From assembly GCA_003445735.1 (NCBI GenBank), contig DMCR01000013.1, positions 1 through 15,023 of the forward strand: a stretch of DNA of 15,023 bases, written 5' to 3'. Each line of letters starts with the position of its first letter. Position 1 is the first letter of the stretch. The stretch comes from Cryomorphaceae bacterium. Its GTDB lineage: Bacteria; Bacteroidota; Bacteroidia; Flavobacteriales; Schleiferiaceae. This document shows positions 7,990 through 15,023 of the stretch, piece after piece. The notes beneath the pieces are model-generated. The model searched no databases, was not told the origin of the DNA, and saw only the letters and a program-made list of their open reading frames with translations. Made by a program: the position numbers and the translations under genes.

Positions 7990-9088
7990 CACTATAGAAG
8001 AAGCGATAGAGGAAATCAAAGCCGGTAAGGTGGTCATTGTTGTTGACGATGAAGACCGCGAAAACGAGGGTGATTTTGTTGCCGCTGCGTCCAAAGTTAG
8101 CCCTGAGATAATCAATTTCATGGCGACCGAAGGACGCGGATTGATTTGTACGCCCATCCTTCCTGAACGAGCTGCAGAATTAGACCTCCCTCCCATGGTG
8201 AATAATAATTCGGACCCCAATAAAACAGCTTTTACGGTGAGTATTGACCGTATTGGAGGGGGTTGTACTACAGGAATTAGTGCCTACGACCGCTACATGA
8301 CCGTTAGATCTTTAGTGGATCCTTCCATCAAGCCTGAACAATTCGCACGACCTGGCCATATTTTTCCATTGATTGCTAAGAGAGGCGGCGTTTTGCGCCG
8401 TGTGGGCCATACCGAAGCGGCTGTAGATTTGGCGCGTTTAGCTGGATTAGAACCTGCTGGTGTAATTGTGGAGATTATGAACGAAGATGGTACCATGGCC
8501 CGTTTACCGGAACTACGAGAGATAGCTGTGAAACATGGCTTAAAAATCGTATCCATTGAAGATTTGGTGGCTTATAGAATGGCTCAGGAAAGTCTCATAG
8601 AATTGGCCGAAAAATTCCAAATAGAAACTCCTCACGGCATTTTCTGCTTGCATGCTTTTGAGCAAAAGACTAATCACCAAGTACACATTGCATTGACCAC
8701 AGGCGAGTGGACCGATGAGGAGACAGTGCCGGTACGTATTCAAAGTGCCGGGGTGGCTAATGATATTTTCCACCTGCTAACCAGCAATGAGAGTTCACAG
8801 CTGGAAAAGGCCTTAAAAGCCATCAGCCAGCGTGGCAAAGGGGCAGTTATTTACATGAATCAAGAGCCAAATGGCGAACGATTACTCAATAGAATTCGCT
8901 CTTTCAACAAAGGAAATACAGGACAAAAGTCAAGTTTCAGTAAAGATGCTCGTGATTTTGGTGTTGGCGCTCAAATCATTAGATTTCTCGGGATTAAGCA
9001 TATTGATTTGCTTACTAACAATCCTATCAAAAGAATTGGAGTTAGCGGTTACGGCTTAGAAATAGTCCAAAACTCGCCTTTAGATTGA
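7979..9088 (+). CDS. ribB: 3,4-dihydroxy-2-butanone 4-phosphate synthase with degenerate GTP cyclohydrolase II domain
   Basis: A 369-residue RibBA-length protein. The N-terminal half (about 1-200) is a complete DHBP synthase, which converts ribulose 5-phosphate to the four-carbon riboflavin precursor: DDEDRENEGD at 23-32, GGGCTTGISAYDR at 93-105, RPGHIFPL at 124-131 and RVGHTEAAVDL at 141-151 with the metal-binding His. The C-terminal half (about 205-369) keeps the GTP cyclohydrolase II fold signatures ARDFGVGAQI (about 324-333) and LLTNNPIKRIG (344-354). However, the zinc-ligand segment, normally HSECLTGDVFGSxRCDCG, reads QSAGVANDIFHLLTSN (255-270), and RQEGRGIGL reads NQEPNGERL. The only Cys in that half is at 223. 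RibA activity is therefore unlikely, so a separate RibA should exist elsewhere. The ATG overlaps the GT2 gene by 11 bases; an upstream in-frame ATG at 7949 is less likely. Confidence 0.95.
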   Translation: MSLNTIEEAIEEIKAGKVVIVVDDEDRENEGDFVAAASKVSPEIINFMATEGRGLICTPILPERAAELDLPPMVNNNSDPNKTAFTVSIDRIGGGCTTGISAYDRYMTVRSLVDPSIKPEQFARPGHIFPLIAKRGGVLRRVGHTEAAVDLARLAGLEPAGVIVEIMNEDGTMARLPELREIAVKHGLKIVSIEDLVAYRMAQESLIELAEKFQIETPHGIFCLHAFEQKTNHQVHIALTTGEWTDEETVPVRIQSAGVANDIFHLLTSNESSQLEKALKAISQRGKGAVIYMNQEPNGERLLNRIRSFNKGNTGQKSSFSKDARDFGVGAQIIRFLGIKHIDLLTNNPIKRIGVSGYGLEIVQNSPLD

Positions 9089-9918
9089 AAAAAGGAAACA
9101 CCATAGCAGCAGCCATCAGGTTTTATAGGTCATTTGACCAATTACCTTCTCTAGGTGCTATGTTCCTATTAACCGGTCTAAGCGGTGTCTTTGAAACACT
9201 TCCCATCCTCGCATCCTTACCGCTATTGCGAACGATTTTCCTTAATCAGCCGAGTATCCATATTGCAGGCCTGAACTTTCAATGGATCGAATACGGCGCT
9301 ATCCTGCTGGTAATTTTAGCAGCGCGACTGATGCTAGGATATTTCAGTCAATACAAGAATGGCAGCATTAGGGTCCAATTAATGACTGAATTCCGCCAAA
9401 ATCCTTCCAACGTTCGAAGCGCCCGATTTGAATTTGGAAAACGCACCCAAGGATTGAACTTTCTGTTTGTAGGTTGGTCCCAATTCGTCCCTGGAGTGGC
9501 ATTTCTGGCCCTTGGCGTACTCCTTATGCCAAAATTTGGAGCCTTAGTTCTTGCCGCGCTATTGGTCTGGTCCTTCTTAATTAATAGGATAAAAAGAAAG
9601 CAAGACAAACAACATAATTTGGTTTCTGAATTGCAACAAGAGTTGGACGCTGAAGAAAATGCAAACCTTGTGTCGCAATTGGGACAGGCTAGACAGCAAG
9701 CCATTCATTGGGATGCGCTCAACAAAAATGCCCGTGAAATCGTCATCCTTTCGACCTTAATTCTTTCCCTGTGGGCTGCCGAGCAATGGGGTTGGTTAGG
9801 AGACAATGCCTCATTGATTTCCATCATTATGCTGCTTCGTGGCATGCAGCAACTCTACACTGCGTATCATATGTCACAGCAATTGTCTGGATTGAGTCGT
9901 TACTTCAAAGCTCAATAA
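9085..9918 (+). CDS. Six-helix membrane protein resembling an ABC exporter membrane domain without ATPase
   Basis: A 277-residue protein not firmly recognised. About six membrane helices can be drawn (near 24-50, 69-87, 125-145, 149-167, 217-233 and 241-258), with a polar, charged stretch at 168-215. The first helix, FLLTGLSGVFETLPILASLPLL, and the spacing of the rest resemble the membrane half of type IV ABC exporters, such as those for lipid-linked sugars. The protein stops where the nucleotide-binding domain would start, and no Walker motif follows in any frame before the next gene at 9980. The likely start is TTG at 9085, whose last bases form the TGA of ribB (TTGA); the next ATG, at 9160, would cut into the first helix. 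It may work with a separate ATPase, or be a relic or non-transport protein. Its position behind two glycosyltransferases fits glycan export, but this is inferred. Confidence 0.6.
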   Translation: MKKGNTIAAAIRFYRSFDQLPSLGAMFLLTGLSGVFETLPILASLPLLRTIFLNQPSIHIAGLNFQWIEYGAILLVILAARLMLGYFSQYKNGSIRVQLMTEFRQNPSNVRSARFEFGKRTQGLNFLFVGWSQFVPGVAFLALGVLLMPKFGALVLAALLVWSFLINRIKRKQDKQHNLVSELQQELDAEENANLVSQLGQARQQAIHWDALNKNAREIVILSTLILSLWAAEQWGWLGDNASLISIIMLLRGMQQLYTAYHMSQQLSGLSRYFKAQ

Positions 9919-9941
9919 TAGGTCTTTCACTTTCAAGGAAT

Positions 9942-9949
9942 TACCTTTG
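9942..9949 (+). promoter_or_regulatory. -7 promoter element (TACCTTTG) for the lipoprotein-DUF5723 unit
   Basis: TACCTTTG matches TAnnTTTG exactly and ends 30 bases before the ATG at 9980, a normal leader length. It lies in the 61-base gap after the membrane protein gene, so the lipoprotein and DUF5723 genes probably form their own transcription unit. No clear -33 TTG was seen; only a TTTC about 15 bases upstream. Confidence 0.5.
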
Positions 9950-9979
9950 TATTGCTAAACAAATTTGAGATTTCATCGT

Positions 9980-12034
9980 ATGAAAAGATTTCTTCCCATC
10001 ACTCTCCTTGGGGCTCTTGGATTGTTCAGTTGTCAAATCGATCTTGTGGACCCCACGGATGTAAACATTGTCGCTGAACCAGCCTTGGCCTTTCCATTAG
10101 GGAGCGTAAACCTAACTATGGAGCACCTACTCGCTCCAGACGATAGTCTTATCTACAACGACAATGCCACTTATAAGGTGGTCGTAGCCAAAGACAGCGT
10201 TTTTGGAATCAACGTGAATGATCTAATTTCTATTCCCGCTCAAAGCCCTTCTTCTAGTGCTATTAGCATGGGGACTATTGCGGTGGATAACGTATCGATC
10301 TCACAGAGTATTGCGCTTGGAGCCATTGCAAGTGATGCAGGCTTAACCTCTATTAATTCGGCTCACGGATCAAACGCACCTTTCCCATCTATGAATGCAA
10401 GTAACGTTGGCACGTACGGTAGTAGCGGATTTGGATCTTTTAACAGCGCATCTTTTTCTAATGGCACCCTCTCTTTGGAATTAACCAATAACTGGCCGGT
10501 TCCTGTTTCTCTAGGCGTCGATTTGGTGAATACTGCTACAGGAAGTACTATCGTTTCATATTCTTTGTCTAATGCCAGTGCCAATGGGGGAACGGTTAAC
10601 GATACAGAATCTCTTGTGAACAAGACGCTACCCAGTAGTATAGGATTCAAAATCACTTCTTTGACCTCTCCTGGTTCTGGGACTTCATTTGTTGGTATTG
10701 ATACCACTGATAACCTAGTCTTGGACATCTCTTCAGCAGATTTGGAAGTATACACTGCAGTGACTCAAATTAATTCCCAAGATATTTCCTCTGATACTCA
10801 ATACGTTGATTTGAGCACAGGCGGTAGCGAAGAACTGAGAGAACTCATGCTGTCCACTGCAAGTTTTGATTACGAATTCACTTCCTCACTCGCGACGGAT
10901 TTAGAGTTGGACTTGAGATTCCCTGGTTCGGATAAAAACGGTAATGAAATAGATACCACCATTACTATTTCAGCTGGCGCGACGACTATGGGTTCGATCA
11001 ACATGAATAATACCATTTTGGATCTTACACAGGACCCTACTCAGAACCACAGCAGATTGCCTATTGCAGTTAGCGCTTCACTTTTGGGTTCTACAAGTAT
11101 GGTAACGGTGGATAGCTCAGATGCGTTGAACATGACCTTTGAAATGGCCAATCTTCAGTTCGGTCACATCAAAGGGTTCTTCGGTACTCAACAGATTACA
11201 ATTGATCCAGGAGCTGTGGATTTAGTCATAGACTTCCTTGATAATTTCGAAGGGTCAATCAGTTTTGCAGAACCTAGCATTTCAATGGATGTGACCAATT
11301 CTATTGGCCTTCCCATCGAATTGGTCCTAGATTTCGTCTCTTATAAAGACGGAACTGCGTATGCCTTAAACGGTCCAGATTATGTATTGCCTTACCCTAC
11401 AATACTAGGGAATACAGCTACAGGAATATTGAGCTTCGACAATACGAACTCATCTATCGTAGATGTCTTCACGCTTCCAAAGGATAGCATTGTTTACGGC
11501 GGAGAGGTTAATGTAAATCACGATACCGCAAACTTTGGCACAGATAACTTCGTGACTAACTCATCATCTATTTCTGGCGATCTTCTCATGGAAATGCCAT
11601 TTTACTTCATGGCTGCAGGTCTGGCCTTCGGAGACACTTTGGCGACAGACATGGACAACGCCAATGCCTTGCCTCAGGGCGCTACGTTGGAAAGTGCTAA
11701 AATTCTTTTACAAACGACTACTACCCTGCCATTGGACGCCAACGTTCAGATTAAGTTCTACGATGCATTATGGAACGAGGTCATGATGAAGAATCTAGGA
11801 TTAATGGAAAGCGGTGCCCCAGATGCTTCAGGTATCATTACCACACCAAATATTCTTAATAGCGAAATAGCCTTGGATGCTACTGAGGCTCTAACGCTTT
11901 TAAACGCTGCGCACATTATTGCTGAAGCTACCATGGATACCTATAACGCGGGTAATGATCCTGTTAAGCTGAGGACTGATGCTACGTTAAAATTGGACCT
12001 GGGGGTTCAATTACAAGTGAAATACGAACTATAA
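9980..12034 (+). CDS. Large surface lipoprotein of unknown function with ~135-residue internal repeats
   Basis: A 684-residue protein. MKRFLPITLLGALGLFSC is a lipoprotein signal peptide with Cys at 18 as the lipidation site; the next residues, QIDLVDP, match a Bacteroidota surface-export signal only in part, so inner- or outer-leaflet placement is uncertain. The mature protein is rich in Ser, Thr, Asn and Asp and looks all-beta. A strand-turn-strand motif of the form LxLxxTNxxPxPVxLxLDL recurs near 162-184, 293-314, 429-453 and 569-593, i.e. every 131-140 residues. A second motif pairs GTSFVGIDTTDNLVLDIS (about 234-251) with STSMVTVDSSDALNMTFE (about 371-388). This suggests about four tandem beta-sandwich domains, perhaps like LEA-2/WHy folds. 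No enzymatic motif was seen. The DUF5723 gene follows after 12 bases. The frame is open to TTG at 9965, but the ATG at 9980 gives the signal peptide its proper start. Confidence 0.85.
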   Translation: MKRFLPITLLGALGLFSCQIDLVDPTDVNIVAEPALAFPLGSVNLTMEHLLAPDDSLIYNDNATYKVVVAKDSVFGINVNDLISIPAQSPSSSAISMGTIAVDNVSISQSIALGAIASDAGLTSINSAHGSNAPFPSMNASNVGTYGSSGFGSFNSASFSNGTLSLELTNNWPVPVSLGVDLVNTATGSTIVSYSLSNASANGGTVNDTESLVNKTLPSSIGFKITSLTSPGSGTSFVGIDTTDNLVLDISSADLEVYTAVTQINSQDISSDTQYVDLSTGGSEELRELMLSTASFDYEFTSSLATDLELDLRFPGSDKNGNEIDTTITISAGATTMGSINMNNTILDLTQDPTQNHSRLPIAVSASLLGSTSMVTVDSSDALNMTFEMANLQFGHIKGFFGTQQITIDPGAVDLVIDFLDNFEGSISFAEPSISMDVTNSIGLPIELVLDFVSYKDGTAYALNGPDYVLPYPTILGNTATGILSFDNTNSSIVDVFTLPKDSIVYGGEVNVNHDTANFGTDNFVTNSSSISGDLLMEMPFYFMAAGLAFGDTLATDMDNANALPQGATLESAKILLQTTTTLPLDANVQIKFYDALWNEVMMKNLGLMESGAPDASGIITTPNILNSEIALDATEALTLLNAAHIIAEATMDTYNAGNDPVKLRTDATLKLDLGVQLQVKYEL

Positions 12035-12046
12035 ACTGTAATTAAG

Positions 12047-13579
12047 ATGAAAAAGATAGCACTACTACTATTGACCATCGTTACTATTTATAGTAACGCC
12101 CAGAACTTGACCACATTTGGTCTATCCGGAAATACAAATAACTTAATGCACAACCCCGCAGTAGACCCATTGACCTCCTTCCACTTAAACTTTACAGGAC
12201 TCAACACGACTCTTGGCCTGAACCAAACGGCTGGCGATATTTTCGCTACCAAGGACCTACTCGCCAACTTGAGTAACCTTAATTCGAATACATTGAGTCT
12301 GACCGGGGAAACTTGTATTGATATTTTACACCTAGGTTTCAAAGCAGGTAAGAACTATGTTTTTGCCGGCTATACTCAGAATGTTGCCTTTGGATTTGAC
12401 TTCGATAAAGACCTGGCTCATTTTGCCAAATATGGATTCGGAGATGGAAATGGCAACTTGAATTTAAACTACCAAGGCGATTTTAGTGATCTCGGCGTTT
12501 CGCTAGATGTGACGAATGATGTATTTCTAGGGCTGCAGCGTTCTTTCATGGAGAAAAAGCTACGATTGGGTGTGAGTGCTCATCAGATAGGCTATGGTTT
12601 GGGAATGAGAGTGCAAGCTGACGCATTCAGCATCAACAGTACGACTACGGCAGTTCCCGGACTTAACAACGTAGATGTGAACTATGATTTCACTTTGGCT
12701 GCACCAAACTTACTCTTTACGAATGATAGCATCCCCGATTTAAGTGCACTAGGGAATTTAGGAGAAATCATGAGTAATAGAATTATTTTACTATCCAATT
12801 TCCTTTCTCCTTCGAATACCACTACATCGTTCACTGTTGGTGCAAATTACAAGCCTATTGACAAGCTCAGCCTCCAGTTTAGCATGAGTGGCTTAGGTGC
12901 CGCTCCTATTACTATTTCAACAGATGCTGCTAAGCGTCTCGTAGGAGGTGTGGCTATAGATGGCTTTGAGTACATTAGCAATGCATCAGACACGCTTAGT
13001 ACTGCATTGCGCAATGAAGTACAGAACTTTACAGAAGGTATTTCTGATGGATTGAATACGAATCTTGAAAATATAACCTTCAGCTACGAATATAGTGTGC
13101 CAAAAGTGACTAACGCAGCTATGAACTACCACTTCAGAGGTCAAAGCTATGTTGGAGTTCATTACACCAGCCGTAATAACTCCATCAGAGATTATGAGTA
13201 CTTAGGGTTTACCTCATTGTTGTGGTTACACAAAAACATTCAATTGAAGGGTGCCTACTACCTAACAATGAATGAAAATAATGCAGATTTAATCACCACA
13301 GCTTTACAATTTAGAGTAACGCCTCTATTACAGGTATTCTTGGGAACCACTACTACTGGTGATATCGCTACGGTTGCAGCTAATTCCAGCGAATCAATCA
13401 TGGTAGGTACTGCCACTCAAGGTATAAATATTACCGCTGGTTTAAGTATGGTATTCTTCGATAAAAGATTTAAAAAAGGCAGCGCGAAAAAGGAAGAAAC
13501 TTCCAACTTAACCCCTCAAGAGGTAAGGAAGGTTATTGAGGCATACGATAAAAGTGAAACTGTTAAAAGTAACAAGTAA
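12047..13579 (+). CDS. DUF5723 family outer-membrane protein
   Basis: A 510-residue protein with signal peptide MKKIALLLLTIVTIYSNAQ (cleavage after residue 19). The start of the mature part, NNLMHNPAVDP, is the short conserved motif seen near the N-terminus of DUF5723 and related Bacteroidota barrel proteins. The rest is alternating polar/hydrophobic strands with aromatic ends (for example NYVFAGYTQNVAFGFDF and QSYVGVHYTSRNN), consistent with an outer-membrane beta-barrel. A last strand ending in MVFFDKRF is followed by about 37 charged residues (from about 474), which would hang in the periplasm. Function is unknown for the family. It follows the repeat lipoprotein by 12 bases, which suggests that the two act together at the outer membrane; that is inference. 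Transcription likely ends at the hairpin at 13586-13616. Confidence 0.85.
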   Translation: MKKIALLLLTIVTIYSNAQNLTTFGLSGNTNNLMHNPAVDPLTSFHLNFTGLNTTLGLNQTAGDIFATKDLLANLSNLNSNTLSLTGETCIDILHLGFKAGKNYVFAGYTQNVAFGFDFDKDLAHFAKYGFGDGNGNLNLNYQGDFSDLGVSLDVTNDVFLGLQRSFMEKKLRLGVSAHQIGYGLGMRVQADAFSINSTTTAVPGLNNVDVNYDFTLAAPNLLFTNDSIPDLSALGNLGEIMSNRIILLSNFLSPSNTTTSFTVGANYKPIDKLSLQFSMSGLGAAPITISTDAAKRLVGGVAIDGFEYISNASDTLSTALRNEVQNFTEGISDGLNTNLENITFSYEYSVPKVTNAAMNYHFRGQSYVGVHYTSRNNSIRDYEYLGFTSLLWLHKNIQLKGAYYLTMNENNADLITTALQFRVTPLLQVFLGTTTTGDIATVAANSSESIMVGTATQGINITAGLSMVFFDKRFKKGSAKKEETSNLTPQEVRKVIEAYDKSETVKSNK

Positions 13580-13585
13580 TATTTT

Positions 13586-13616
13586 TAATTAAGCTAGGCA
13601 GAGCCGGGCTTAATTA
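13586..13616. terminator. Inverted repeat between convergent genes, likely bidirectional terminator
   Basis: TAATTAAGC (13586-13594) and GCTTAATTA (13608-13616) form a 9-base perfect inverted repeat. The loop holds a smaller GGC-AGA-GCC hairpin. It begins 7 bases after the stop of the DUF5723 gene and its right arm contains the stop codon (13616-13614) of the convergent DUF58 gene. There is no long T run on either side, so termination efficiency is uncertain. Confidence 0.5.
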
Positions 13617-14498
13617 TACCAATAATTTTCTGAGTAATACGACGGGATCTTCATCCACATTAAGAGCATCTATGGATATGCCCGCCTCGCGTGACGAAAG
13701 CTCCAAGGCTTTGAGCTGCTCCATACAGAAATCCCTATAACGGCGCACTTCCTCCTCCACTAGATGGGTTTTCTTACCTATCTCATAATCAATTACCTGA
13801 TTACCTACCAGTCCCTTTCCCTCTATTTCAAACTGCTCACTATACATCAACATTAATCGAACGTGATGACCAATATGTTTGAATTTCGAAAGCATTTGAA
13901 TCAATTCAGGAACATCTTGGTGATATATATCTGTGAATACCAGTACCTGACTTCGATTGGGCAATCTCGTCTGCAAGGTTTCGAGTTGATCCACAAAAGT
14001 CTTATTTCCAATCCGTCGCTCCTGTAAACCTCGGATAGTGTGAAGGAGTAACTGAATATTTTCTTCCTTGTTGGAACTTTCGAAGAATTGAATATCATCG
14101 TCATTTACCTCAAACAATCCTAAGGCATCTCGTTGCTTTTGAAGTAAGCAGGCGATGAGCGTAATAACTTGAACAGTGCGATCCCATTTCGCCACTTCTT
14201 CATTTGGGAAGTACATGCTTGAACTGGAATCCAATACGAAAAATGTTCGCATGTTAGATTCTGCCTCGTAAAGCTTAGTGAGGAATCGATCTGTCTTCGC
14301 ATAGACGGACCAATCAATGTGTTTTGGTGAGTCACCAGGTACATATTGACGATGCTGGGCGAATTCCACACTGTAGCCAAAATCAGGGCTGCGGTGCAGC
14401 CCTGACATAAATCCATGGACGCGTTCCTGTGCCCACCAATACAAGTCGTTGATTTGGTCTGTATTCACTAACTCAACTCTAATTTCTTCCGAGCCCAT
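13614..14498 (-). CDS. DUF58 domain-containing protein with vWA-like fold
   Basis: A 294-residue cytoplasmic protein. The DUF58 signature is clear: GLHRSPDFGYSVEFAQHRQY leading into VPGDSPKHIDWSVYAKTDRF (together about 33-72), followed by a von Willebrand factor A-like core with a MIDAS-type DSSSSM at 90-95 and a later VFTDIYHQD strand-turn. DUF58 proteins usually accompany a MoxR AAA+ ATPase and act with it, probably as chaperones or assembly factors for envelope or metal-containing proteins. No MoxR gene adjoins it here: upstream is a divergent kinase gene and downstream a convergent gene, so the partner must be elsewhere. The frame is open to a TTG at 14567, which would add 23 residues; the ATG at 14498 gives the usual family length near 290 and is preferred. 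Its stop sits in the right arm of the shared hairpin. No good -7 element was found upstream. Confidence 0.9.
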   Translation of the reverse strand: MGSEEIRVELVNTDQINDLYWWAQERVHGFMSGLHRSPDFGYSVEFAQHRQYVPGDSPKHIDWSVYAKTDRFLTKLYEAESNMRTFFVLDSSSSMYFPNEEVAKWDRTVQVITLIACLLQKQRDALGLFEVNDDDIQFFESSNKEENIQLLLHTIRGLQERRIGNKTFVDQLETLQTRLPNRSQVLVFTDIYHQDVPELIQMLSKFKHIGHHVRLMLMYSEQFEIEGKGLVGNQVIDYEIGKKTHLVEEEVRRYRDFCMEQLKALELSSREAGISIDALNVDEDPVVLLRKLLV

Positions 14499-14626
14499 GA
14501 AGATAAGGTAATCAAGAGGGACCACGGAATTCACAAGCTCTAGAACTAATTTGATTCTCCATCGCAATAAACGAATTCGGTTAATAAAATCTAGGAGATG
14601 GGTCGGTTTTTATAATCGGTATACAT

Positions 14627-14647
14627 GTTGTTCGATTTTAAAACAAC
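14627..14647. repeat. Short inverted repeat in the DUF58/kinase intergenic region
   Basis: GTTGTT (14627-14632) and AACAAC (14642-14647) are complementary and separated by 9 bases of A/T-rich sequence. It could be an operator or a weak hairpin; the arms are only 6 bases long, so chance is a reasonable explanation. The wider region 14499-14717 has no gene; it also contains the run of eight A at 14661-14668 and the DnaA-box match. Confidence 0.25.
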
Positions 14648-14691
14648 GAGGATACGCGGCAAAAAAAATTGTGAGTTTGGAAAACTTTAGG

Positions 14692-14700
14692 TTATCCACA
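14692..14700 (+). promoter_or_regulatory. Exact DnaA-box 9-mer (TTATCCACA)
   Basis: TTATCCACA equals the strict consensus binding site of DnaA. It lies 18 bases before the kinase ATG, between two divergent genes, in A/T-rich DNA. It is a single box; a search by eye of 14499-14717 found no second one, so this is not evidence for an origin by itself. It might be a DnaA-controlled operator or titration site, or a chance match. Confidence 0.35.
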
Positions 14701-14717
14701 ATACCTATTTTAGGGCT

Positions 14718-15023
14718 ATGATTATCACTAAGACCCCATTCCGTATTTCCTTTGTTGGAGGCGGTAGCGACTTACCTGCCTTCTTCGATAAGCAAAAAGG
14801 TGCCGTACTCAGTACGAGTATCAATAAATATATGTACATCAGTACGCACCAGTACTTCGAAGCGGATAAAATTCGTTGTAAGTACTCTCAGACAGAGACT
14901 GTTGGGCATGTAAATGAATTGAAACACCCCATCCTTAAAACGGTCTTGAATGATTTTAATCTCAACGGTATTGAGGTGAGTTCCATAGCGGATATTCCTG
15001 GGGGTACAGGAATGGGTAGTAGT
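14718..15023 (+). CDS. GHMP kinase, D-glycero-D-manno-heptose 7-phosphate kinase-like (N-terminal part, runs off right edge)
   Basis: The ATG at 14718 opens a frame of exactly 102 codons to the window end. It starts MIITKTPFRISFVGGGSDLP, the typical opening of the HddA-like GHMP kinases, followed by GAVLSTSINKYMYI (28-41) and the ATP-phosphate loop IPGGTGMGSS (93-102), which is the GHMP motif 2. HddA phosphorylates D-glycero-D-manno-heptose 7-phosphate at C1 on the way to GDP-heptose for surface glycans; related GHMP kinases act on other sugars (for example fucose), so the substrate is not certain from this fragment. The frame was identified by direct translation. A TATTTTAG at 14706-14713 is one base off the -7 consensus but too close to the ATG for a normal leader. 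Confidence 0.88.
   Translation, partial: MIITKTPFRISFVGGGSDLPAFFDKQKGAVLSTSINKYMYISTHQYFEADKIRCKYSQTETVGHVNELKHPILKTVLNDFNLNGIEVSSIADIPGGTGMGSS

Noticed and set aside
9919..9979. Possible frameshifted remnant of an ABC ATPase domain after the membrane protein
   Set aside because: Only 61 bases separate it from the lipoprotein gene and no Walker A or signature motif is present in any frame.
14499..14567. N-terminal extension of the DUF58 protein from TTG at 14567
   Set aside because: The extra 23 residues exceed usual family length and do not resemble DUF58 N-termini; the ATG at 14498 fits better.
14706..14713. TATTTTAG as -7 promoter element of the kinase gene
   Set aside because: One mismatch to TAnnTTTG, and transcription would start at or after the ATG, leaving no leader.
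14568..14717. Replication origin suggested by a DnaA box, A runs and A/T-rich DNA
   Set aside because: Only one box was found, with no box cluster and no dnaA, dnaN or similar neighbours.

Overview
This window looks like chromosome from a member of the Bacteroidota, probably a flavobacterium-like marine or aquatic lineage. The reasons are: an FtsK - LolA-like - LptF/G-like - RibB gene series, a citrulline hydrolase (CtlX) next to an ADI-fold amidinotransferase, a DUF5723 outer-membrane protein, a Bacteroidota-style DUF58 protein, promoters of the TAnnTTTG type, and few visible Shine-Dalgarno sequences. No tRNA, rRNA, insertion sequence, prophage or CRISPR array was seen.

Layout. Positions 1-1131 (minus strand) carry a two-gene arginine/citrulline unit: an amidinotransferase-fold hydrolase followed by the first 72 codons of ctlX, overlapping by 11 bases. 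A short divergent promoter region (about 1132-1245) holds two identical TATTTTTG -7 elements facing outward. From 1246 to 9918 (plus strand) lies a tightly packed seven-gene run: ftsK, a LolA-like periplasmic carrier, a LptF/LptG-type permease, a GT4-type glycosyltransferase, a membrane GT2-type glycosyltransferase, a RibB protein with a degenerate GTP cyclohydrolase II half, and a six-helix membrane protein resembling an ABC exporter membrane domain without its ATPase. From lptF/G onward every junction overlaps, which suggests one translationally coupled operon for chromosome segregation, lipoprotein/LPS traffic and surface glycans, with a flavin gene embedded.

Positions 9942-13616 hold a second unit with its own -7 element: a large lipoprotein built from about four repeats of roughly 135 residues, and a DUF5723 outer-membrane protein 12 bases downstream. 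It ends at an inverted repeat that also covers the stop codon of the convergent DUF58 gene (13614-14498, minus). The intergenic region 14499-14717 contains one exact DnaA-box 9-mer and precedes the start of a heptose-7-phosphate-kinase-like GHMP kinase, which runs off the right end.

The most interesting items are the repeat lipoprotein plus DUF5723 pair, the RibB with a dead-looking RibA half, and the NBD-less ABC-like membrane protein. Gene starts were chosen by eye; several reading frames extend upstream through TTG codons, and I preferred downstream ATGs where promoter position, signal peptide or family length supported them.
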